Assembly (NCBI GenBank): GCA_035507035.1
Contig: DATJOJ010000048.1
Location: 1 to 64,000 of the forward strand
Length of the DNA stretch: 64,000 bases
Reading direction: 5' to 3'
From: DATJOJ01 sp035507035
GTDB taxonomy: Bacteria; Acidobacteriota; Terriglobia; Terriglobales; Acidobacteriaceae
In this document: one piece after another, positions 35,022 to 43,631 of the stretch
How positions within the stretch are numbered: the first letter of the stretch is position 1
Layout of the letters: each line of letters begins with the position of its first letter
Translations under genes and position numbers: made by a program
The notes under the pieces: model-generated
The model's database searches: none
The model's input: the letters and a program-made list of their open reading frames with translations, nothing else
Told to the model about the DNA's origin: nothing

Positions 35022-35939
35022 ATGCCCACCCATAAAGGATCGATCCGGCTCTTCCGCGCAGCGGGCATCGTCGTCTACCTGCACTGGTCATGGTTCTTGG
35101 TGGCGATGTATGAAATCAATGGCCGCGGCAGGAACTATTCCTCGATCACGTTCAACGTACTCGAATATCTCGGGCTGTTCCTGATTGTGCTGCTGCACGA
35201 GTTCGGTCACTCATTGGCTTGCCGCCAGGTGGGCGGGCATGCAGACCAGATTGTGCTTTGGCCACTGGGTGGCGTGGCGTATGTCGATCCTCCGCCACGA
35301 CCGGGCGCAACGCTTTGGAGTATTGCGGCGGGCCCGCTAGTGAATGTTGCGTTGTTTCCCATCTTGCTAGGACTCGGGATGCTGAGCCGCTCGTTGGGCT
35401 GGCCTGAGTCTATGCCCAACTTTCATCACCTCCTGCGCACCATCGCGATGATCAACTTCTGGTTGCTCGTTTTCAATATTCTGCCCATCTACCCACTGGA
35501 TGGCGGCCAGATTCTGCGTTCGCTGCTCTGGTTTGTAATTGGCCGCGCCCGAAGTTTAATGGTCGCGACGATCCTGGGCTTTGTGGGCGTCATTGGATTC
35601 ATCGGACTAGCACTGTGGGCGCAATCTCTCTGGTACGGCGTTCTTGCAGCCTTCATGCTGCTGAATTGCTGGGGCGGGTTGCGCCACGCGCGATATCTGT
35701 CGAAGGTGGCGAAGCTGCCTCGGCGCGAGGGCTTTGCTTGCCCGCGTTGCGAAACCGCGCCTCCGATTGGCGAGTTCTGGAAGTGCGGAAATTGCGGGCG
35801 AGGATTCGATACGTTTCAGACGCAGGGAGTTTGCTCTTACTGCGCGACGCAGTTTGATATGGCAAGGTGCCTGGATTGCGGAGCGTTGAGCCGGCTAAGC
35901 GAGTGGGCGTGTAAGGAAGCGGTTACATCCAAATGGTAA
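35022..35939 (+). CDS. Site-2 protease family (M50) metalloprotease with C-terminal zinc ribbons
   Basis: Five or so membrane helices hold the S2P motifs: LLHEFGHSLACRQVGG (HExxH type) and NILPIYPLDGGQILR, the second metal ligand in the NPxxDG style. Residues 236 to the end form a cytoplasmic tail with four CxxC pairs (CPRC, CGNC, CSYC, CLDC), as in a double zinc ribbon. It presumably cleaves a membrane-embedded regulator, for example an anti-sigma factor. The zinc-ribbon tail is unusual. Start at 35022 has GGATCG well downstream, so the ribosome site is weak; the ATG is the only obvious choice. Confidence 0.9.
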   Translation: MPTHKGSIRLFRAAGIVVYLHWSWFLVAMYEINGRGRNYSSITFNVLEYLGLFLIVLLHEFGHSLACRQVGGHADQIVLWPLGGVAYVDPPPRPGATLWSIAAGPLVNVALFPILLGLGMLSRSLGWPESMPNFHHLLRTIAMINFWLLVFNILPIYPLDGGQILRSLLWFVIGRARSLMVATILGFVGVIGFIGLALWAQSLWYGVLAAFMLLNCWGGLRHARYLSKVAKLPRREGFACPRCETAPPIGEFWKCGNCGRGFDTFQTQGVCSYCATQFDMARCLDCGALSRLSEWACKEAVTSKW

Positions 35940-35960
35940 GGTTTGTGCCCCAAGAAAAAG

Positions 35961-35978
35961 GGCCCCATTTCTGGGGCC
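35961..35978. terminator. Probable terminator downstream of the site-2 protease / GvpL region
   Basis: GGCCCC pairs with GGGGCC around ATTTCT. A five-base A run before it gives a U run only on the minus strand, so it fits a minus-strand terminator better; the plus-strand side ends in ACATTC. It lies 22 bases after the site-2 protease stop. Confidence 0.5.
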
Positions 35979-36027
35979 ACATTCTCAAAAGAGGCAGAAT
36001 GGAAAGGAGTCAGGAAAGGCGATTCAA

Positions 36028-36049
36028 GCCAATCCGCCAGTGGATTGGC
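36028..36049. repeat. Perfect 8-base palindrome in the intergenic region
   Basis: GCCAATCC and GGATTGGC face each other across GCCAGT. There is no T run. It may be a regulatory hairpin or a chance structure; no second copy was noticed. Confidence 0.3.
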
Positions 36050-36325
36050 CAAGAAGAGATGTCGAGAACAGAGTGAAGGTCATTTCGTCGGCGGCCTCTT
36101 TCATTGACATTCGAATAAAGCATTTGCGGCGCCAAAGAACGCAGCCGCCGGACAGCCCGGGCGAAAAAACGCAAGTTGTTAGAAACTCGGAACTTAGAGG
36201 CTGAGGAAAGGCGGGACGGGGCCAAGTGCTGGGAAGCGCACAAGAAGCTGTCTGCAGATTCCTGCACATTGACTGCAGGGGCGTATGCCGTGTTCTTCCT
36301 TATGTGCACCGCGATGTAAGCCGCG

Positions 36326-37069
36326 CTACGAGTTCCCAGCCACGGTACGGAGCTTGCCGGGCAAGAAATGGTAGGGCGGCCAGGGACCACTCACCGACAG
36401 CTCACAGTTCTTGAGCTGCTTGGCGGCGCTGCTATAGCGATTCTGGTACTTCTCCACCGACTTGGAGTCAATCAGGTGAGCGATATCGATCAGCATGCCG
36501 TCGGTGTTCATGCGCTTGCAGCTGATCTCTTCTTCGAGCGGATTGAACATTTTATGGACTTGTACGGAGAGCGCGCGAGCCTTCGTCTGGCGTTCGCGTT
36601 CACGGGAGGCCTTTTCGCGCAGCTTCATGAGGTATTCGCCGCCAACGGTGTCTGGCAGTTCGATGTCGGTCAAGGCGTCACGCAGCGAACCGTCGCGGAC
36701 GACCAATTTCAGGTGCATTTCGGACTTGCCGCGCAAACGGGCAACACTCCGGCCGAACGCCCGCCGGTTGGTACGAACGGCTTGGCGGAGGGCCTCATCG
36801 GTGTCGAAGATTGTCCCAAAACGGAATGGCAGGACAGTGCCATGGCGGAAGCAGGAACTCACCACGCGGGCATGCGCCAAAACCGATTTATCGTCCAAGC
36901 TATGGCTGGCTCGGTCGAATTCGCTGACCACGACGGCAAATTCGCCGCTGGGGTAGCCGAAAACGAGGGCTGCGTTCACTCCTTGAATGCCTTCCAGAAG
37001 GAAGGGGCGCCGCGCGCGTGTTTCATTGATGGATTGTTGCTCGGTCAGGCAATATGCGTACCACGCCAT
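36326..37069 (-). CDS. GvpL/GvpF-type gas vesicle protein, orphan
   Basis: Start at 37069 follows GGAGAGATCTTGT and gives the family N-terminus (MAWYAYCLTE). The core has FGYPSGEFAVVVSEFD, LAHARVVSSCFRHGTVLPFRFGTIF and the helical tail REKASRERERQTKARAL. GvpF/L proteins help build gas vesicles. No gvpA, gvpN, gvpO or other gvp gene is in the window, so a buoyancy role is unlikely here; a related assembly or adapter role is my inference. It is 247 residues, normal for the family. Confidence 0.85.
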   Translation of the reverse strand: MAWYAYCLTEQQSINETRARRPFLLEGIQGVNAALVFGYPSGEFAVVVSEFDRASHSLDDKSVLAHARVVSSCFRHGTVLPFRFGTIFDTDEALRQAVRTNRRAFGRSVARLRGKSEMHLKLVVRDGSLRDALTDIELPDTVGGEYLMKLREKASRERERQTKARALSVQVHKMFNPLEEEISCKRMNTDGMLIDIAHLIDSKSVEKYQNRYSSAAKQLKNCELSVSGPWPPYHFLPGKLRTVAGNS

Positions 37070-37336
37070 ACAAGATCTCTCCGCACCTGGCCCGGGGCGC
37101 AAAATTACCCCAAGCGAGACAGTTGGTTACGGCTCTTGAACCTTGGAAGAAAGGGCGGTACCACGATTGGATCGAGCGCACAATGCCGCGCTCAAGCTCA
37201 TATTACCTCGGTAACGTTGAAAAATGCAACCATTTTGTAGGGAGCAGCATCGATAGTTTAAGAATCGGCTGTTAAGAAAGATAACTGTCAGCTTTCTCAA
37301 TCACTTCTGGATACGGAGTTTTGTCCACAGGACCTT

Positions 37337-38905
37337 CTAGGATTTGGGCTCTTTGGCGTTTCTTGCCGCTGCCCGCTCCTGCAATGCTAGCCTTACTACG
37401 TAGAACATCTCATCCAGCGGAGCTGGCTTCCCCGTCCAGATCTCAAACTGCCGCGCAGCCTGCTGAACGAACATCTCCGTACCGGGAATAGTCTCAGCCC
37501 CAGCTTCCCGCGCCAACTTGAGAAAGTGGGTTTCCGCCGGATCGTAGATCATGTCGAAAACATAGCGAGCCTTAATCTCGTTTGCGTTCAGAGGGGTCTC
37601 GCGGGTGTTACCCATCCCGACTGGGGTGGCGTTGATGATCACGTCGAACGATAGCTTCTTTAGATCGGCCCGCTTGATAAGTCGCGCCCGCGCTGAACGC
37701 GCGAGCTTCTGAGCTGGAGCTGCAGTTCGGTTCAGGATATAAACCTCGGTGCCGCGCTCCTTGAGTCCAAATACCGCTGCTCGCGCAGCGCCTCCCGCGC
37801 CCAGCACAAGGACCTTGGCGTTCTCGAGTTCGATCCGCTGCTGCAGGGGCCGCACGACGCCGGCGGTATCGGTGTTAAAGCCATACAACTTACCATCCTG
37901 TGCCCGGACGACCGTGTTGCAGGCTCCGATTTTCGTTGTGTGAGAATCGGTGTTGTCGAGAAACGGAATAATAGCCTCTTTGTAGGGCATGGTGATGGAG
38001 AGGCCATGAATTGGGATGTCGCGCACGCAAGCGAGTAAATCTTTCAGCGTTTTCGCGTGCAGGGCAAGATAAACACCGTTGACCGTTTCGCGCCGCATCG
38101 CTGCGTTCATGATCGCGGGAGAGAGCGAGTGCGCCACAGGATCGCCAGCCACGCCATAAACTCGAGTAGCGGCATCCACCTGCTCTATCCGATAGGTATT
38201 TCGCAACTCTTGTGCCGTGACTTGTCCAGGGCCAGTTTTTTCATCTTCGCGGAGCGCGGCAAAAGTGAAAGCGCTGCCCGCCCGCAGCCCCAGAACTCGA
38301 CTGATAATTCCCTGCTCACCCATACACAAGCCGATGAGGGAATGTTCATCGTTATTCGCCTCGATGAATTTCATCATCACGACGTTGTCGTACAAGTTTG
38401 TCGCCATGGTCACGACCTTGTAGAGATCGGTGGGAAACTTCGCCATTTTCTCTAATGTGTCGTCCAGTTTCTTCGTCGCCCGGAAATCGTGATAGGAAAG
38501 GATCACCGAGGCGCTGGCGCGCAGACGCTCAAGTTGGCGCGGCTTGAGGCGCATGGCGGTTTGCAACTCGACGTCAACCAATTGGCAGCCGGCGCCCGCG
38601 GCCTTGCTCAAGATGTCCAGTTGCGAGGCAATCGACCCTCGGAACTTGCCGCCACTGGCGGCGCGACGACAGGTGGCAATGGTGGTGACGTGGGGGTACG
38701 ACTCGCTAAACTGCTTGATCCTGGCAAGGGCCAGCGCAGGTCGCGAAAGGTAATCTAACCTGAACTCGAGAAAGGTATTATCGCGAACCAGCGCCTCCGC
38801 CTTTTCAAACATGTCGGCAGGATCGGCGCCGATCACGGCGACGCAGACGCGAGGCAGCCGCAACGGCCGCAGACGAGCAAACGACTGATTGGAAATCGCG
38901 TTCAT
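37337..38905 (-). CDS. aroDE: Bifunctional 3-dehydroquinate dehydratase (type I) / shikimate dehydrogenase
   Basis: The N-terminal half (about 18-240) is type I AroD: FLEFRLDYL, TTIATCRR, with the catalytic His in SYHDF near 138 and the Schiff-base Lys in LYKVVTMA near 162. The C-terminal half (about 250-510) is AroE: VYGVAGDPVAHSLSPAIMN, ITMPYKEAIIPF with the Lys, GACNTVV, GFNTDTAG and the dinucleotide loop LGAGGAARAA near 366-374. It runs two consecutive steps of chorismate synthesis, as in plants. The split is at about residue 245. Fused AroDE is known in plants and some bacteria including acidobacteria. No other aro gene is near. Confidence 0.95.
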   Translation of the reverse strand: MNAISNQSFARLRPLRLPRVCVAVIGADPADMFEKAEALVRDNTFLEFRLDYLSRPALALARIKQFSESYPHVTTIATCRRAASGGKFRGSIASQLDILSKAAGAGCQLVDVELQTAMRLKPRQLERLRASASVILSYHDFRATKKLDDTLEKMAKFPTDLYKVVTMATNLYDNVVMMKFIEANNDEHSLIGLCMGEQGIISRVLGLRAGSAFTFAALREDEKTGPGQVTAQELRNTYRIEQVDAATRVYGVAGDPVAHSLSPAIMNAAMRRETVNGVYLALHAKTLKDLLACVRDIPIHGLSITMPYKEAIIPFLDNTDSHTTKIGACNTVVRAQDGKLYGFNTDTAGVVRPLQQRIELENAKVLVLGAGGAARAAVFGLKERGTEVYILNRTAAPAQKLARSARARLIKRADLKKLSFDVIINATPVGMGNTRETPLNANEIKARYVFDMIYDPAETHFLKLAREAGAETIPGTEMFVQQAARQFEIWTGKPAPLDEMFYVVRLALQERAAARNAKEPKS

Positions 38906-39128
38906 CAGATTTTCAGGAGTGGCGCGATATTACAAGCCTGTAATTCCAGATGCAACAAAGGATTAGATTTTTTTTGACAAAAACTTTTTAACGTATGCCG
39001 CATGACACCAGCGTAACCTTGACCGTCCCCAGCCCAGTTGTTACTGTCCGAAGCTGGAAGTATTTTATTTTTCTGCAACTTAACGAAGCCGGACGGCCAA
39101 AACGGAACGCCTGGGCTTCGGAGGTAAC

Positions 39129-40088
39129 ATGAAGAAAACAGGATTGTTGCTGCTTTTGTGCTGGGCCATTGCCATACAGGCACAGGAAGCCACGCCGCTC
39201 ACGAATCACCCTTCACCCGCAGGCACAGTGGCGACCAATGCCAATTTCCCCAAAGAGCAATTTACCACGCCGACCTATGCCGACCTATATTGCGCCGGGT
39301 TCGTTAGACAGCATCCCCTGGCCAATGTGAACTATGTAGCTGGGGGTTTGGAGACACCAAACACCACCCACTTCGCCACCGGGGAACTTGTTTACCTCGC
39401 CGGTAAAGGATACGAAGCCGGACAGCGCTACACGATCGTCCGTGAATTGCGCGACCCCAATCGCTACGAGTTGTTTGATGGGCAGTTTGCCCTCGAGAAG
39501 GCAATGGGCCAGGCGTACGACGAACTGGGGATTGTTCAAATCGTCGACACTCGTAGCAAAAGCGCAATCGCGCACATCGACTTCAGTTGCGCTCCGATTC
39601 TTCCCGGAGACATCGCCGTTCCCTACGTGGAGAAGACCACGATTCCCAGTCATCAGCCAGTCCGCTTCGACCGCTTCGTGCCGGCTTCCGGTAAACTCAG
39701 CGGGCGTATTGCGATGGCTCGGGATTTCGACTCAGAGCTCGGTACCGGCATGAAGGTGTACTTCAATCTGGGTGCGAAACAGGGCGTGAAGCCGGGTGAC
39801 TACTTCCGTGTGGTCCGCTCTTATGAAGCCGACCTGCATAATCCGGTTGATTCGCTGTCCTTCGCTGCGTCGACCGCGGATGACACACAGGCGCACCCAG
39901 CCCAGATCGAACAGAGCATGCTCAGTTCCAGCAACGGCCCGCGCATCCATGTCGCCGACTTGCCACGCCGCGCCGTGGGTGAGGTCGTTGTTTTGAGTAC
40001 CACCGATACGACATCGACCGCCATGATTGTCTTCGCAATGGAAGACATTCATCTCGGCGACGGCGTCGAGATCGATCCGCAACAGTAG
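39129..40088 (+). CDS. Exported protein of unknown function
   Basis: GGAGGTAAC precedes the ATG at 39129. A signal peptide (KKTGLLLLLCWAIAIQA) leads into a 300-residue domain with two Cys residues (YCAGF, then FSCAPI) that could form a disulfide. A repeated feature is Gly-x-x-Tyr/Val turns such as GELVYLAGKGYEAGQRYTIV and GAKQGVKPGDYFRVV, a pattern seen in small beta-barrel units, possibly a duplicated SH3-like or FlgT-like fold. No catalytic motif is recognised. It ends in a strong terminator. Confidence 0.75.
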   Translation: MKKTGLLLLLCWAIAIQAQEATPLTNHPSPAGTVATNANFPKEQFTTPTYADLYCAGFVRQHPLANVNYVAGGLETPNTTHFATGELVYLAGKGYEAGQRYTIVRELRDPNRYELFDGQFALEKAMGQAYDELGIVQIVDTRSKSAIAHIDFSCAPILPGDIAVPYVEKTTIPSHQPVRFDRFVPASGKLSGRIAMARDFDSELGTGMKVYFNLGAKQGVKPGDYFRVVRSYEADLHNPVDSLSFAASTADDTQAHPAQIEQSMLSSSNGPRIHVADLPRRAVGEVVVLSTTDTTSTAMIVFAMEDIHLGDGVEIDPQQ

Positions 40089-40108
40089 TTTTCAAACCGC
40101 ACTTCATG

Positions 40109-40144
40109 GCCGGGAAGGTGAAACCCTTCCCGGCTTGTTTTTTT
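40109..40144 (+). terminator. Rho-independent terminator after the exported protein gene
   Basis: GCCGGGAAGG pairs perfectly with CCTTCCCGGC over the loop TGAAAC, followed by TTGTTTTTTT. It starts 20 bases after the stop codon. Confidence 0.9.
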
Positions 40145-40230
40145 CAGCCGCAGAACCCATCTGCCCTTTGGTTCATTCCTCTCACGCCAGCAGAATACAA
40201 TCCGTGAATTGCCAGTTCGCGGAGGAGTGC

Positions 40231-41697
40231 GTGTACGAATCTGAGTTTCTGACAAATTCCCCGGAAAGCCGTACGAGCTATCAAGAATGGATGGCCCGCG
40301 CGATAGACGAGTTATGCCGACATTTGCCGGCCGGCCCTTATAGCGGAAAGACCGCTGCATCGTTGCGCCAAGTATTGGGCGGAGTCGTTGCCGAAGATCG
40401 CTGTTCCCCAGATGAATTGTGGAAGCATATAACGGCAATCGTTTCCGAGTCAGTCGCCGTCACGCATCCGAATACCGCTGCTCACTTGCATTGCCCTCCG
40501 CTGATTCCGGCTCTGGCCGCCGAGGTCATCCTTACCGCTCTCAATCAATCCATGGACTCGTTTGATCAAGCGCCCGCGGCCACGGTGCTGGAAGAAAAAA
40601 TAGTGCGCTGGCTTTGCGATGAAACAGGACTGCCCAGCCAAAGTGGCGGCGTCTTCACAGCCGGCGGAACGCAGTCGAACTACATGGCGCTATTGCTGGC
40701 CCGAGATGCGGCGGTGGAGCGGCATTTTCACTGGTCGGTTAAAAAGCAGGGCTTGCCCAACGATGCACGCAAGCTGCGCATTCTTTGCTCGGAGGTCGCT
40801 CACTTTACAGTGGAAAAATCGGCCTCCCAGCTTGGACTCGGAACGGACGCGGTTGTACGCGTAGCAAGCGACGAAAACTTCCGAATGAGCGTCGATGCGC
40901 TCGCCCGGGCAATTGGGGAATTGCAAGCCCGGGGGTTGATTCCCATGGCTGTGGTTGGCACCGCGGGGACAACCGATTTCGGCTCGATCGACCCGCTTCC
41001 GCAGATTGCACCATTAGCGCAGAGCGCGGGCGCATGGTTTCACATTGACGCGGCCTATGGCTCAGCTTTGCTGTTTTCCCATCTGCATCGAGCCCAGCTC
41101 CAAGGAATCAATTCGGCCGACTCCGTCAGCATGGATTTTCACAAGCTGCTCTGGCAGCCCATCAGTTGTGCGGCCTTTCTTCTGCGCAACGCCGACCATT
41201 TCCGGTATCTTAAGCTCCACGCGGATTATCTAAACCCCGAATCCCATGAGGAACGAGGTGTCCCGAATCTGGTGACTCGTTCGCTCGCGACCACGCGACG
41301 ATTTGACGCACTGAAGCTCTGGGTTTCGTTGCAAGCGATTGGAAGAACCCGGCTGGGAGAAATGATCGATGCCACACTTGAACTAGCCGCCCATGCTGCC
41401 GATTTCATCCGTCGAAGCGTGAGATTGGAAGTTGTGCATGAGCCGATGATGGGCTGCGTGGTGTTTCGATATTGTCCGGCCAACTCGGCAATCGAAAGCA
41501 ACGCCTTTAATGCAGACCTTCAGCAGCGCCTATTCGAGCGCGGAATTGCAGTGATCGGCCACACCATCGTTCGCGGGCGGCAGTACCTAAAACTGACCTG
41601 CATGAATCCGTGCACGTCGAAACAGCAGATCGCAGAATTGATCAAGCTTGTGGTGGAACATGGACGGGAATTGGAAAAATCACGTACGCCCGAGTAA
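40231..41697 (+). CDS. PLP-dependent group II amino acid decarboxylase (DABA/aromatic-type)
   Basis: The GTG start at 40231 is decided by GGAGGAG four bases upstream; the frame reaches back to 40027 but overlaps the preceding gene and its terminator. A group II decarboxylase: FTAGGTQSNYMALLLARD, VVGTAGTTDFGSID, WFHIDAAYGSALLF (PLP-ring Asp) and SMDFHKLLWQP with the PLP Lys. The 488 residues fit glutamate, aromatic amino acid or diaminobutyrate decarboxylases. HKLLWQP is seen in diaminobutyrate/siderophore-type members, but no siderophore genes are nearby, so the substrate remains open. Confidence 0.9.
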   Translation: MYESEFLTNSPESRTSYQEWMARAIDELCRHLPAGPYSGKTAASLRQVLGGVVAEDRCSPDELWKHITAIVSESVAVTHPNTAAHLHCPPLIPALAAEVILTALNQSMDSFDQAPAATVLEEKIVRWLCDETGLPSQSGGVFTAGGTQSNYMALLLARDAAVERHFHWSVKKQGLPNDARKLRILCSEVAHFTVEKSASQLGLGTDAVVRVASDENFRMSVDALARAIGELQARGLIPMAVVGTAGTTDFGSIDPLPQIAPLAQSAGAWFHIDAAYGSALLFSHLHRAQLQGINSADSVSMDFHKLLWQPISCAAFLLRNADHFRYLKLHADYLNPESHEERGVPNLVTRSLATTRRFDALKLWVSLQAIGRTRLGEMIDATLELAAHAADFIRRSVRLEVVHEPMMGCVVFRYCPANSAIESNAFNADLQQRLFERGIAVIGHTIVRGRQYLKLTCMNPCTSKQQIAELIKLVVEHGRELEKSRTPE

Positions 41698-41831
41698 ATC
41701 GTGTCGCCGATCATTGTCTGTCATTAGGGGTCAGCGATCCGAAGGAGACTTTCATCTCTTGACGCTCACTGGTTGACTGACTAGCCTTCTTACACAACAA
41801 ATCCGTTACTAGCTTTCATCGAGAGGTCACC

Positions 41832-42989
41832 ATGAAACATACCCGTTCGATTGTTACCTTCCTCATCATTGCGGTGTGCGCGATCTTTCTGGAGAGTTTC
41901 TCTGCCGCACAGCAATTTCTTACCGGCACCGTTTATAGAGTTGGAAACAATCCTGGGCAAATCATCGCCGCCGATCTTAACAATGATGGGAAGCTCGATC
42001 TGGCGGTGTGCGACCAAAACCAAGGTGTTGCGCTTCTGCTTGGGAATGGAGACGGCACCTTTCAGCCGGCCACCCATTTTCGTCTGTCATCCTGCACGGC
42101 AATTGCTGCCGCGGATTTTAATGGCGACGGATTTATGGACTTGGCAGTCGTGCAATATTTGGGAAGCGTTGACAAACATTCCGTGGTGATCATTTTCCTT
42201 GGAAGCGCCAATGGCACTTTTACCGAATTTACTCACTATTCCGGAGGCAACGGCGCAGTCTCAATCGCGGTCGGAGACTTCAATGGCGACAAGCATCCGG
42301 ACCTTGCGATTGCCTTTTCCTTTCAAAATCTGCCGCAGGCAGGCTACGTCGGCGTTCTCCTAGGCAATGGGAACGGAACTTTTGAACCGTTTGAAGAAAT
42401 TGGCATTCCGCGCGGCCATCCTTGGAGTGTTGCGGCGGGCGATGTGAACGGAGATGGGCACGTCGACCTTGTCGTTTCGAACGACAACAATACCGAAACC
42501 AGCCCCGCAACGCTATTTGTGTTCGTGAACAATGGCGACGGCACCTTCACGCGTACCGCCGACTACAAAGCCGGCTATGAGGCCCTCGATGTTGTAATCG
42601 GCGACGTCAACCACGACAACAACCCAGATTTAGTGGTGGCCAGCGCCTCCGATCAGGTTATTGGAGTGTTTCTCGGCAATGGTAATGGCACCTTCCAGAA
42701 CCCAATAACCTATTCCACATTGTCGACCGGAACTGCCCCCGACGCGGTCGTCGTGGCTGATTTTAATCTGGACGGAAACCCCGACATCATCTATCTGCCC
42801 CAGATTGGCAATCCCGGGCTCATGTACGGAAATGGAAATGGAACTTTCCAGTCTCCGGTCGCAGTGAGCACGATCGGCGCGGGAGGCAGTTCGCTCGCTG
42901 TGGGTGACTTCAATCAGGATGGCGCGCCGGATTTCGCCGTTTCGCTCGCGGACAAGTCGAGCGCGGTCGTGTTTATTAATGCGCAGTGA
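41832..42989 (+). CDS. Secreted FG-GAP/VCBS repeat beta-propeller
   Basis: A signal peptide (KHTRSIVTFLIIAVCAIFLE) is followed by seven repeats with the Ca2+ box: ADLNNDGKLDLAV, ADFNGDGFMDLAV, GDFNGDKHPDLAI, GDVNGDGHVDLVV, GDVNHDNNPDLVV, ADFNLDGNPDIIY and GDFNQDGAPDFAV. Seven repeats suit a seven-bladed integrin-alpha-like propeller. No other domain is attached. It probably binds ligands outside the cell; function unknown. CGAGAGGTCACC lies before the ATG at 41832. Confidence 0.92.
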   Translation: MKHTRSIVTFLIIAVCAIFLESFSAAQQFLTGTVYRVGNNPGQIIAADLNNDGKLDLAVCDQNQGVALLLGNGDGTFQPATHFRLSSCTAIAAADFNGDGFMDLAVVQYLGSVDKHSVVIIFLGSANGTFTEFTHYSGGNGAVSIAVGDFNGDKHPDLAIAFSFQNLPQAGYVGVLLGNGNGTFEPFEEIGIPRGHPWSVAAGDVNGDGHVDLVVSNDNNTETSPATLFVFVNNGDGTFTRTADYKAGYEALDVVIGDVNHDNNPDLVVASASDQVIGVFLGNGNGTFQNPITYSTLSTGTAPDAVVVADFNLDGNPDIIYLPQIGNPGLMYGNGNGTFQSPVAVSTIGAGGSSLAVGDFNQDGAPDFAVSLADKSSAVVFINAQ

Positions 42990-43031
42990 TTGCCGCTGAG
43001 CTAATTTCGGCTTGATGGAAGATCGAAGTGG

Positions 43032-43631
43032 TCAGCTGTGGTTCCCATCCCCGAACACCTCGGCGGTGAATGCCTCGATCTTAGCTCCTTTTTGCCAAGC
43101 GTCCCCAGGCAGGCCCGCTTTGTAACAGGTTTGTTCGAGAAATGTCACACGGTCCCAACTGTGTTCGACCGGCACTTGGGGTAACAGCAACCCACGATGC
43201 CCATGCTGCGAAATAAGCAAGCCGTGCCGGCCGATCTCCACCTCTTCTGCACGGATCGGCTGCAGAGGGGAGAGAATGCTGAGCGAGATTTCGAGTTCGC
43301 CGGCTTCCTCGGGTGTCACCGGAGGAAAACGCGTATCATCAAAAGCCGCGGCTTGAGCCGTTTCAGCGACCGTTCTATACAAGGAAGCTACAGGAACGAC
43401 ATAGCCTACGCATCCCCTGAGTTGCCCGTGAACATAAAGCGTCGTGAACGCACCGCGTAGCTCCGCGAGATGAAGGTTGGGCGGATCGAGTGGAATTTCG
43501 CGCTTCGCCAGTGCGAATTCAATCGATGTGTGCGCCAACCGAAGCAGGGTTGCACGTTCTTCTGCTGTAAACTCAGCGCTGGATGAACTCGTGAATGGTG
43601 GACAAGACGAATTTCTAGGTAGCGGCGACAT
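43032..43631 (-). CDS. AMMECR1-domain protein (AmmeMemoRadiSam system protein A type)
   Basis: The AMMECR1 signature is LRGCVGYVVP, flanked by GAFTTLYVHGQ and AAFDDTRFPPVTPEEAGELEISLSIL. The 199-residue protein lacks the Memo and radical-SAM partners normally encoded beside it. Its ATG overlaps the end of pgsA by 17 bases, so it is probably translated from the same mRNA. The molecular function of the domain is not known. Confidence 0.92.
   Translation of the reverse strand: MSPLPRNSSCPPFTSSSSAEFTAEERATLLRLAHTSIEFALAKREIPLDPPNLHLAELRGAFTTLYVHGQLRGCVGYVVPVASLYRTVAETAQAAAFDDTRFPPVTPEEAGELEISLSILSPLQPIRAEEVEIGRHGLLISQHGHRGLLLPQVPVEHSWDRVTFLEQTCYKAGLPGDAWQKGAKIEAFTAEVFGDGNHS

Larger units (their letters stand above)
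35940..36325. other. 386-base intergenic region with two hairpins
   Basis: No gene is supported on either strand. It contains a terminator-like hairpin near 35961-35978 and another palindrome at 36028-36049. The short open frames crossing it have no ribosome sites and no domain. Confidence 0.5.

Noticed and set aside
36326..37069. A full gas-vesicle cluster
   Set aside because: Only the GvpL/F gene is found; no gvpA or other partners in the window.
40027..40230. Upstream part of the decarboxylase frame
   Set aside because: It overlaps the previous gene and its terminator; a GGAGGAG site decides for GTG 40231.
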